DNA of 10,407 bases from an uncultured Porphyromonadaceae bacterium (lineage in GTDB: Bacteria; Bacteroidota; Bacteroidia; Bacteroidales; Muribaculaceae): contig URAU01000029.1 of assembly GCA_900545955.1 (NCBI GenBank), forward strand, positions 1 to 10,407, written 5' to 3'. The stretch's first letter is position 1. The number at the start of each line of letters is the position of its first letter. A program made the position numbers and the translations under genes. Below are positions 1-6,675 of this stretch, in pieces. The notes beneath the pieces were generated by a model. That model was not told the origin of the DNA. It searched no databases and saw only the letters and a program-made list of their open reading frames with translations.

Positions 1-100
1 TAAACCAATATCAGTAAACATACCAAACAGAGTCAACCATTTTCAGGAACAGACACTTCTTCTCTGAAAAATTAGGCTTTGGGGCGAATAAATGGGCTAA

Positions 101-134
101 TTTGTAGAAAAATGACAAATATTTTGTAAATTTG
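101..134 (+). promoter_or_regulatory. Bacteroides-type sigma promoter for the secreted-protein genes
   Basis: TTTG lies at 101-104 and TAAATTTG at 127-134, followed by C. The 22 bases between them fit the known Bacteroidetes primary-sigma pattern (TTTG, about 19-23 bases, TAnnTTTG). This predicts a transcript start near 140 and a 5' leader of about 135 bases before the ATG at 276. No second match with correct spacing was found in 1-275, and nothing else could be recognised there. The promoter is inferred from the motif alone. Confidence 0.62.
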
Positions 135-275
135 CGTTCACTTTGCTTTCAAAAGGTTGCTTATTTGCGACAATGTGCCGATTCTACGGATTGCTTGGGC
201 AGCATATCCTGCGAAAGCATATGTTTGAGTTTCAATAATTTGTACACAATAGAAAATTACATACAATCAGTCATT

Positions 276-3194
276 ATGCAAAAACATTTACTCTTAGCCT
301 TATGTATGGCCTCTGCAGCGGCTTCTACGACGCTTTCTGCAGCAGATTTTACTCCCCCATGCGAAATCCCCTGCGGTACGCAAGCGGAATTGAATGCCAA
401 CTGGTCAATCGTTGATAATAACAACGATGGGGCCGGGGACGAAACGACATGGGCGTATAGTTCCTCTGATAATGCTGTGGTTTATTCTTATCATAGGACT
501 AATGCTGCCGATGACTGGCTTATTTCCAAAGTCCCTGTAGAACTTAAAGCAGGTGAAACATATAAAATTACCGGTGATATTAAAACATACAACAGCAACA
601 CAAAAGAAAGAATAGCTTTTTATGCTGCTACGGCAAATAGTATTGAGGCTTTATCTCAAAATAAATTCTATTTTGATGAGAATTTGGCCTCGAATTCATA
701 TGATTGGCGTGGCGGAACGTTTATACCTTCGGCCGATGGTGAATATTATTTTGCCATTCAGTGCTATTCTATTGAGAATCGCTGGAAAGTTTATTTTAGA
801 GGATTACAAATTGAAATAGTCCGTCCTCATCCACTTGCTGTAACTGATGTGACTGCGAAAGCAGCTCCTGAGGGTGAACTGAAAGCTACTATAAGCTGGA
901 CTATGCCGACTAAATTAGATAACGACGCCGAACTTACTTCTATTTCCGGTGCAAAAATCTACCGTGGCACAAGTTCGTATTTTTCTTTAAATTCATCAAC
1001 GCTTATAGGTACGTATACGGGTGGAACCCCGGGGGTGGTAAGCTCTTGGGATGATACTACATTAGAAAAGGCCGGACAATACTATTACGCTGTTGTTCCT
1101 TTCGATGTAAATGGCGATTCTCAGGCATCGCCTGCTAAGGTTCAATCTGATTGGATTGGAATGGACGAAAAGGTCGGAACTGTACCCTCTCTTAGTGCAG
1201 CGCTTGTTGATGGTAGTGAAACCAAAATCAGTTTGTCTTGGGAAACTCCTAAGGGTTCAAACGGCGGTTGGATTGATTTGACTAAGGTCAAGTATCGCGT
1301 TAGCCGTGCCGGCAAAATCAAGACTACCTCTGTAACAGTTGCCGAGGATATCACTGAAACAACTTTTACCGATGAAGTTAATCCTTTCGACGTATATACC
1401 TATACCATATATGCCTCATACAATGGCGGATCCTATAGCTACTCCGGAGCTAAATCCAATGAAGTAACAGTTAAGGGTGTTCTGGAAGCTCCTTATACTG
1501 AAAGTTTCTCGTCTTCGGCCACGATTAATTTCTGGACTTTATTCCATAGCGACGAAACATCAAAGGATTGGTCGGTTACCAGCAGCAAATTAGGTCTTTA
1601 TGGAGGTCCGGCCGATGCTTGGGCTGCGACTCCTCCAGTCCGGCTTAAAGCCGGAGTACCTTATGAATTCAGTTTCACTCCCTCACTCTCATATTATACC
1701 CCCACCAAAGATGTTAGTCTCTATTTGGGTAAAGAGCCGACAGTGGCGGGCCTTCAAACCGAATTGCATAAGGCAACAGCATCCTCTACATATGGCTCGG
1801 CCGAAAAGGTATCCTTTAGTGTCGCGGAGGACGGCATATATTATTTGGCTTTCAGGTGTGTGAATACCGGGAGCGACTACCGCACTGTGTATGTAGATGA
1901 TTTGAATCTTTCAGAAATCGAATGCTCTCCGCTTGCTGTCACCGACCTTACCGCCACCGCCGCCGAGAAGGGAGCAATGGCTGCCATTCTCAGATGGACG
2001 AATCCTGCTAAGACCAACGCCGGTACAGACCTCACTGAAATCTCAAAGATAGAGGTGCTCCGCGGCAGCGATGTAATCGCCACAATTACTGAAGGATTGA
2101 CTCTCGGCGGGGCAGCATCCTATGTTGATAATTCCATAGAGACCTCCGGCAAGTATACATATAAGATAACTCCTTATCTTGGCGAAATTGCCGGACCGTC
2201 CACCTCCGTAGAAACAGGCTGGGTTGGTCCCGATGTTCCTGTCGAGCCCTCGTCGGTAACTGCAACAATGTCTGATGAAGGCCGTGTGGTTGCATTCGAA
2301 GCTACTCCGGTTGGCATCAACGAGGGATATGTTGATCCGGATGCCATTACCTATTCCGTAACTCGTAATGGTTCGGATATTGCCACCGGTCTTAAGTCCT
2401 CTCCTTTTACCGATAGTGATGACCTTGAATTCGGCAACTACGTTTATGGTGTTAAGGTTGTAAATGGTTCTGAAGAGAGTGACATTACCGAGGCCGCTCC
2501 GCTCAAATTTGGTAACCCGCTCGAATTACCTTATAAAGTTGATAGCTTTAATGAAGATAATGCTTCTCTCTGGACTCTTACCGGCGATAATCCTAACAAG
2601 ACGTGGGTGTTGAAGGATGGCGCGCTTACCGGTAATTTCATTGCTGACAATTCCTGGGCTTTTACGCCTCCGCTAAATCTTGTTCATAGCGAGTTGAAGG
2701 TGAAAGTCAACGGTAGTTGCTATAATTACCGTAACCCGGAAACGGTAGAGTTGTATATCAGCAAATCAACAGATCATAACAATGCCGATGATCATCGGCT
2801 TGTACATACGGCAACCTTCGACTCTTCATGGGGTCAGGATGCTGAGCAGTCGTTCATTGTTACCCAGCCTGGAACGTATCATGTTGGTGTCCGTCTGCCC
2901 AGTAATGCCTGGACTGCAAAAATCAACAGTGCTTCTCTTGAGGCTACCACCATCCTTACCGGCGTGGAGGATGTCACCGCCGAGGGCGACGGGATGCTGA
3001 TGTACAGCCGCACGTTCGACTTCATCCAGGCTCCCGAGGGGGTAGAGGTGAGTGTCTACAATGCAGCCGGTGTGCTCGTTCTCCGTGCTGAGGCCGTCGA
3101 CGGACATGTCGACACTTCGGCTCTCGCTTCCGGTCTCTATGTGGCAGCCGCCACAGCCTCCGGCGAGAATCTTACGCTTAAGTTCGCCAAGTAA
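276..3194 (+). CDS. Exported modular jelly-roll/FN3-like protein with T9SS-type C-terminal sorting-like domain
   Basis: This is a 972-residue protein with no catalytic motif that I can see; it is probably a secreted or cell-surface binding protein or adhesin. The ATG at 276 is chosen because it begins a clean signal peptide (MQKHLLLALCMASAAAS, cleavage near residue 22-23). The open frame extends upstream to 132, but that would overlap the promoter and place 48 unlikely residues before the signal. Approximate domains: jelly-roll-like 35-182, FN3-like 186-292 and 301-400, jelly-roll-like 404-548, FN3-like 550-651 and 655-747, jelly-roll-like 750-890, and a C-terminal domain 896-972. The last domain has the type A sorting look (VSVYNAAGVLVLRAE, then ASGLYVAAA, ending LTLKFAK). 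T9SS cargo of this kind is normally moved across the outer membrane and its C-terminal domain removed. Base composition is uneven: the 5' part and third jelly-roll are AT-rich, while the start of the second FN3 pair and the C-terminal domain are GC-rich. The next gene starts 72 bases downstream on the same strand. Domain names rest on fold-like patterns read by eye. Confidence 0.85.
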   Translation: MQKHLLLALCMASAAASTTLSAADFTPPCEIPCGTQAELNANWSIVDNNNDGAGDETTWAYSSSDNAVVYSYHRTNAADDWLISKVPVELKAGETYKITGDIKTYNSNTKERIAFYAATANSIEALSQNKFYFDENLASNSYDWRGGTFIPSADGEYYFAIQCYSIENRWKVYFRGLQIEIVRPHPLAVTDVTAKAAPEGELKATISWTMPTKLDNDAELTSISGAKIYRGTSSYFSLNSSTLIGTYTGGTPGVVSSWDDTTLEKAGQYYYAVVPFDVNGDSQASPAKVQSDWIGMDEKVGTVPSLSAALVDGSETKISLSWETPKGSNGGWIDLTKVKYRVSRAGKIKTTSVTVAEDITETTFTDEVNPFDVYTYTIYASYNGGSYSYSGAKSNEVTVKGVLEAPYTESFSSSATINFWTLFHSDETSKDWSVTSSKLGLYGGPADAWAATPPVRLKAGVPYEFSFTPSLSYYTPTKDVSLYLGKEPTVAGLQTELHKATASSTYGSAEKVSFSVAEDGIYYLAFRCVNTGSDYRTVYVDDLNLSEIECSPLAVTDLTATAAEKGAMAAILRWTNPAKTNAGTDLTEISKIEVLRGSDVIATITEGLTLGGAASYVDNSIETSGKYTYKITPYLGEIAGPSTSVETGWVGPDVPVEPSSVTATMSDEGRVVAFEATPVGINEGYVDPDAITYSVTRNGSDIATGLKSSPFTDSDDLEFGNYVYGVKVVNGSEESDITEAAPLKFGNPLELPYKVDSFNEDNASLWTLTGDNPNKTWVLKDGALTGNFIADNSWAFTPPLNLVHSELKVKVNGSCYNYRNPETVELYISKSTDHNNADDHRLVHTATFDSSWGQDAEQSFIVTQPGTYHVGVRLPSNAWTAKINSASLEATTILTGVEDVTAEGDGMLMYSRTFDFIQAPEGVEVSVYNAAGVLVLRAEAVDGHVDTSALASGLYVAAATASGENLTLKFAK
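831..1475 (+). repeat. FN3-like pair, internal repeat copy A
   Basis: This segment encodes residues 186-400 of the first exported protein. It opens with PLAVTDVTAKAAPEG, followed by ISWTMP and an AELTSIS...YRG stretch. Copy B (1929-2516) opens with PLAVTDLTATAAEKG, then LRWTNP and DLTEIS...LRG. The two copies start 1098 bases apart, and each follows a jelly-roll-like domain. The nucleotide sequences have diverged (CCACTTGCTGTAACTGATGT against CCGCTTGCTGTCACCGACCT), so this is an old duplication at protein level. Confidence 0.7.
1929..2516 (+). repeat. FN3-like pair, internal repeat copy B
   Basis: This segment encodes residues 552-747 of the first exported protein and matches copy A (831-1475) most clearly over its first 45 residues or so. 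Its opening is much richer in GC than copy A: I count 38 of 60 bases in 1921-1980 against 27 of 60 in 841-900. The GC gain is mainly at silent third positions, as in CTT ACC GCC ACC GCC GCC. Confidence 0.65.
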
Positions 3195-3215
3195 TTAATT
3201 ACAATTTAATAATAT

Positions 3216-3247
3216 ATGAAGCCGAAGGCTATTGCCCTCGGCTTCAT
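3216..3247 (+). terminator. Intergenic hairpin between the two secreted-protein genes (terminator or attenuator)
   Basis: ATGAAGCCGAAGGC (3216-3229) pairs with GCCCTCGGCTTCAT (3234-3247) around a TATT loop. This gives a 14-bp stem with a single A-C mismatch. It begins 22 bases after the first stop codon and ends 19 bases before the chosen start of the second gene. It lacks a clear T-run downstream, so it may be an inefficient terminator, an mRNA-processing or stability element, or a structure lowering expression of the second gene. No promoter was seen between it and that gene. Confidence 0.55.
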
Positions 3248-3266
3248 TCAGCAAAAAGTATATAGC

Positions 3267-5687
3267 ATGAACAACAATCTGAAATCCACGCTGATTGCCT
3301 CCGCACTTCTTCTGGCAGGTCTCGGCGCCGTGGCTGTGGTGCCTGATGTGCCGATGCGCAAGGCGATGCCGCGGCCGTCGATGGTTTCAGCGCGCTCAGC
3401 CGCTCAGCCGCTTGCAGCTAAATCTTTCTCAACAAGCCATTACGCTCCGTTTACTGCCCCCGCCGAGGGCTCGACTCTCAAGGCGGATTTTTCCGTTTCC
3501 GGTCAGGCTGAGGGAAATGTAACCGCCTGGAGCGAGAATTTCGATAACGGTACGGAAGGCTGGACAATAGATCCGACCTCCTACGTCACGTGGACCACAA
3601 AGCAGATTGCGGCTTCGGGCGACAAGAGTTTCTCCACAATCGACCCCGACGATGTGAAGTCGCTTTATGTTGATGGCCCCTATCAGACGTTCCGCCGCGA
3701 GATTTCCTCGGCTACGTCGCCTACCTTCACGGTGCCCGACAACGCCTCGCTTGAAGCCTGGGTAGGTTATGCACTCAACTACGACAACTATTGCCGCCTC
3801 ATAATCAGCATTTCCGCCGACGATTTCGCCACTTCCACCGAAATCTGGAACAGCGGCAATCCCGACGACAAGACCAAGACGTGGTGCTGGCACGAGGTTG
3901 CTGTATCGCTCGACGCATATGCCGGGCAGACGGTGAAACTCCGTTTCACCTATGGGCCCGGCACCGACGATACTTTCGGTACGGGCGGCTACATGGGCGA
4001 TTTCGCCATCGACGGTATCAAGATCAACGGCAAGAAGAGCATCGACCATATCGAGGTGGAGACGGGCGACGTCGTCGAGTTCATCGACATTACCGAGGGT
4101 GAGGTGGCATCACGCCACTGGAGCTTCCCCGGCGCCACTCCTTCGGAATCCACCGAAAAGATGCCCCGCGTATACTATACCGACGACGGGCAGTATGACG
4201 TAACGCTTACTGTTACCGACGCCGAAGGTCTGTCGTCGACGGTGACGCGCACGGCATTCGTAGGCGTCACCGGTTCGGCGCCTGTGGCCGTTATCGGCGC
4301 TCCCGCTGAATTCCGCTACTCGGCTACGGGCAAGTTCATGGTCGCTCCGGCTGTGCCTGTCACTTTCCGCGACGCCTCAAAGGGTTTCCCCACCGAGACT
4401 CACTGGATGTTCGGCGGTACAAGCGAGGAAAGCAATCAGATCGAGGAAATTGAGGGCAAGGAGGCCACCGTGGTCTACTATTACCGGCACGACTGGCCCG
4501 TGGGCCTCGTGGTCGGAAACCGTCACGGCGATTCAAATGCAATCGGCGATGTATCCGTAGAATTTGAGGGCGAAGCCTCAAATCTGCGTGCCGACGACGA
4601 AATCTGCGTTGCCAATGTGTGGGACGGTGAAGGCGTCTTCCCCGGTTCAGGTCCTGCACGCTACAAGATTACGGCCTATGCCGAGCGCTTTTCCGCTCCC
4701 TCGGCTCCGGTATTCATCCCCGGCGTAAATGTCTACTTCGTTCATGCTGAGGCCGGCGAACTTATCGACCAGATTGCCCCCATTTCGGTAAGCATTTATT
4801 CCGTTGGCCCCGACGGTCTCCCCGACCGGAAACTCGACACTACGGAAAGCTGGAGCGTTTTCGAGCTCGACAAGCCCTCCGCCACCGGTCTGGTGCCCAC
4901 GCAGTTCAAGTTTTCAAAGAATCTGGTAATCAACGAGCCGTTTATCGTTGCTGTAGAGGGCATCCCCGCCTTCCGCGAGGCAACAACCGACGGCGAGAAT
5001 TCCGTAGGACGCACCTACGTCTCGTTCGCCACTGCCAAATTCCGCGGCGAAGGTGGTACATCCCTCTGGCAAAAAGACGGCAAATGGCAGGAAATCAGCG
5101 AATATTTCCCTGCTGGAAAGAATCATACCTCGTTTATGATCTGCCCCTACGTGGCTCACTCCGTCCTTACCACCAATCCGATTGCTGACTCGCGTGAAAT
5201 CACCGTCGGACCGGCCGCAGGATCGGTCACCAAGCAGCTCTACTGCTACTATGGCGGTCTTGAGGATCCGACTGTCGATGCCGACTGGCTCCACGTCAGC
5301 CGCACCGAAACAGACATGACGGTCCAGAACGTTCTCATAGACTTCGATGCTCTCCCCGGAGGTGAAACCGAGCGCACAGGTCACATCCACTTCACCGACG
5401 GCGCTTCGAAGATGACCTGGACGGTGACCCAAAATGCCAACAGCGCCATTGCTGCTGTCGCTTCCGACGCCTCCGAGGCTCTGAAATGTTCGCCCGCTGT
5501 GTTCACCGACTCCTTCACGGTCAGCGGTGATGCCGACCTCGTCAAGGTCTACGACGCCGAAGGCCGCCAGGTAGCCTCCGCAACCCTCGTCGACGGCTTC
5601 GCTACAATCTCCGGCTCTGCATGGCCTTCCGGCGTCTACTTCGTCGCCGCCCCCGGCCATAGCTCCGTTAAGGTTGTCAAGAAATAA
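3267..5687 (+). CDS. Exported PKD/BACON-domain protein with T9SS-type C-terminal sorting-like domain
   Basis: This is an 806-residue exported protein, probably secreted or surface-bound; I see no enzyme active site. The ATG at 3267 is preferred over the in-frame ATG at 3216 because it begins directly with a signal peptide (MNNNLKSTLIASALLLAGLG) and because the earlier ATG lies inside a hairpin. Approximate domains: jelly-roll-like 86-255 (SENFDNGTEGWTI ... GDFAIDGIKING, the choice-of-anchor/MAM-like style); PKD 258-333 (HWSFPGATPSES, then DDGQYDVTLTVTD); a second, degenerate PKD-like domain 337-433; an unassigned beta-rich region about 443-633; BACON-like 643-725 (ADWLHVS ... MTWTVTQNA); and a C-terminal domain 738-806 (VKVYDAEGRQVASATL, PSGVYFVAA, ending VKVVKK). 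PKD and BACON domains in Bacteroidetes usually bind or space apart partners such as glycans. The gene follows the first exported-protein gene and ends before a strong terminator, so the two are probably co-transcribed. Its GC content is even and high, unlike its neighbour. Confidence 0.87.
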   Translation: MNNNLKSTLIASALLLAGLGAVAVVPDVPMRKAMPRPSMVSARSAAQPLAAKSFSTSHYAPFTAPAEGSTLKADFSVSGQAEGNVTAWSENFDNGTEGWTIDPTSYVTWTTKQIAASGDKSFSTIDPDDVKSLYVDGPYQTFRREISSATSPTFTVPDNASLEAWVGYALNYDNYCRLIISISADDFATSTEIWNSGNPDDKTKTWCWHEVAVSLDAYAGQTVKLRFTYGPGTDDTFGTGGYMGDFAIDGIKINGKKSIDHIEVETGDVVEFIDITEGEVASRHWSFPGATPSESTEKMPRVYYTDDGQYDVTLTVTDAEGLSSTVTRTAFVGVTGSAPVAVIGAPAEFRYSATGKFMVAPAVPVTFRDASKGFPTETHWMFGGTSEESNQIEEIEGKEATVVYYYRHDWPVGLVVGNRHGDSNAIGDVSVEFEGEASNLRADDEICVANVWDGEGVFPGSGPARYKITAYAERFSAPSAPVFIPGVNVYFVHAEAGELIDQIAPISVSIYSVGPDGLPDRKLDTTESWSVFELDKPSATGLVPTQFKFSKNLVINEPFIVAVEGIPAFREATTDGENSVGRTYVSFATAKFRGEGGTSLWQKDGKWQEISEYFPAGKNHTSFMICPYVAHSVLTTNPIADSREITVGPAAGSVTKQLYCYYGGLEDPTVDADWLHVSRTETDMTVQNVLIDFDALPGGETERTGHIHFTDGASKMTWTVTQNANSAIAAVASDASEALKCSPAVFTDSFTVSGDADLVKVYDAEGRQVASATLVDGFATISGSAWPSGVYFVAAPGHSSVKVVKK

Positions 5688-5705
5688 TTCTTCCCCATTA
5701 TAACG

Positions 5706-5750
5706 GCAACCCCCTGTGGCCTTTCCGGCCGCAGGGGGTTGCGTTGTTTT
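5706..5750 (+). terminator. Rho-independent-type terminator after the secreted-protein genes
   Basis: A 16-bp GC-rich stem (5706-5721 with 5727-5742, one G-T pair, core CCCCC/GGGGG) closes a five-base TTTCC loop. It is followed by TTGTTTT at 5744-5750. It starts 18 bases after the stop codon at 5687. The T-rich tail is on the + strand side only, so it should stop + strand transcription best. It could also hinder the opposing operon. Confidence 0.82.
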
Positions 5751-5758
5751 AAGCTATT

Positions 5759-5791
5759 CTATAGGGTCTATAAGCCCTATAAGCCCTATAG
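5759..5791. repeat. Nine-base-period tandem repeat, TATAAGCCC type
   Basis: Successive 9-base units read TATAGGGTC (5760-5768), TATAAGCCC (5769-5777), TATAAGCCC (5778-5786), then partial TATAG (5787-5791). The ends CTATAGGG (5759-5766) and CCCTATAG (5784-5791) are also perfect inverted repeats. The block sits between the terminator and the 3' end of the opposing hydrolase gene. It may be a short repeat dispersed in the genome or a weak hairpin for the - strand transcript. The window alone cannot decide. Confidence 0.7.
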
Positions 5792-5802
5792 TCTTATGGA
5801 GT

Positions 5803-6636
5803 TTATGTTAGTAGGCTGAGGCCGACCTCGCGCGACGCGTTGATCAGCGCCGGGACGTGGGCGTCGGAGTTTACGATTATCGGCACGCCGGCTTCGCGGA
5901 GCGCCGCCACGTGGCGCCGGGCAGGGAAGATGCGTCCGGAGTGCTCGGCATACGCCTTGGTATTGATTTCAACCGTCAGGGGACGCTCCGAGGTCGGGGC
6001 GGTACGTCCGGCAAGGGCGATTACGTGGTCGGTAAGGCCGTCGGCAAGCGAGCGGTACCATTGCTCCTCCTCGATCCCTGGACGGTAAAGCGACGCGTTC
6101 AATCCTATCTTGTCGTAATGACCGAGGATGTCGAAATGCCCCTCGTCGAGCATGCGGTGGGAGGTGGCGTAGAACGTTTCGACCACGTAGCGGATGTCGT
6201 TGTGGAAATGTTCTTCCATCTTGCGGCGGAAGGCCTCGAAACGGCCGTCGATGTCGACCCATTCGCCGCCCTGGGCACGGATAAAGTGCACGGAACCGAT
6301 GGCGTAGTCGAGCGGCAACGTGGCGAAATACGGATCGGCAGGCCCCCATACGCCTTCGAGGTAGTCAATCTCCATCCCGGCGTAGAAGCGGCACCGGTCG
6401 CCGTGGTCGCGGCGTATGCGCTCCACCTCGTCGAGGTAACGTGGCACGTCGGCTTGCCTCATGTTGCATGGCGACTCGATGGGGATGGGGGAGTGGGGTG
6501 TGAATCCGTAGTGGGTGAAGCCGTCGGCCACCGCCCGGCGGGCGAACGCCTCCATCTGGGCGCGCCCGTCGCAGAATTCGGTATGTGAATGAAATGTGTA
6601 GAGAGTGCTGTCGTTGAGTTCGCGGATGAAATCCAT
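5803..6636 (-). CDS. hisK: PHP-family histidinol-phosphatase-like hydrolase
   Basis: This 277-residue cytoplasmic protein is of normal length for the HisJ/HisK-type PHP histidinol-phosphatase family, which removes phosphate from L-histidinol phosphate in histidine synthesis using a bound metal cluster. The metal-ligand motifs are all present and in order: HSH at 16-18 followed by D23, TPHSP with H48, GMEIDY with E89, GSVHF with H117, GHYDKI with H173 and D175, and NSDAH with D258 and H260. It therefore looks catalytically intact. The ATG at 6636 directly precedes the first PHP strand and no membrane or signal segment is present. It is the last gene of the - strand cluster, 39 bases after cstA. 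No other his gene is visible here, so the true substrate could be a different phosphoester; the hisK symbol reflects family membership only. Confidence 0.85.
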   Translation of the reverse strand: MDFIRELNDSTLYTFHSHTEFCDGRAQMEAFARRAVADGFTHYGFTPHSPIPIESPCNMRQADVPRYLDEVERIRRDHGDRCRFYAGMEIDYLEGVWGPADPYFATLPLDYAIGSVHFIRAQGGEWVDIDGRFEAFRRKMEEHFHNDIRYVVETFYATSHRMLDEGHFDILGHYDKIGLNASLYRPGIEEEQWYRSLADGLTDHVIALAGRTAPTSERPLTVEINTKAYAEHSGRIFPARRHVAALREAGVPIIVNSDAHVPALINASREVGLSLLT

Positions 6637-6675
6637 ACAGGGTGAAAATCGCAGTTGAAGTTTTGTGCGTCAGGC

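Noticed and set aside
132..275. Upstream extension of the first exported protein to a non-ATG start at 132
   Set aside because: It would begin inside the promoter -7 element and put 48 residues with no signal character ahead of a clean signal peptide starting at 276.
3429..4049. Open frame of 206 codons on the - strand opposite the jelly-roll-like region of the second exported gene
   Set aside because: It is a low-stop artefact of GC-rich sequence with no recognisable protein family.
4914..5660. Open frame of 248 codons on the - strand opposite the PKD/BACON gene
   Set aside because: It has no signal, domain or promoter, and the + strand frame carries clear PKD, BACON-like and sorting-like domains.
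5759..5791. Possible CRISPR or attachment site
   Set aside because: The repeat unit is only 9 bases with no spacers, and no integrase, cas gene or tRNA is nearby.
5857..6588. Open frame of 243 codons on the + strand opposite the PHP gene
   Set aside because: It is a mirror of GC-rich codon use in the PHP gene; its protein shows no recognisable motif, while the opposite strand has every PHP metal-binding motif.
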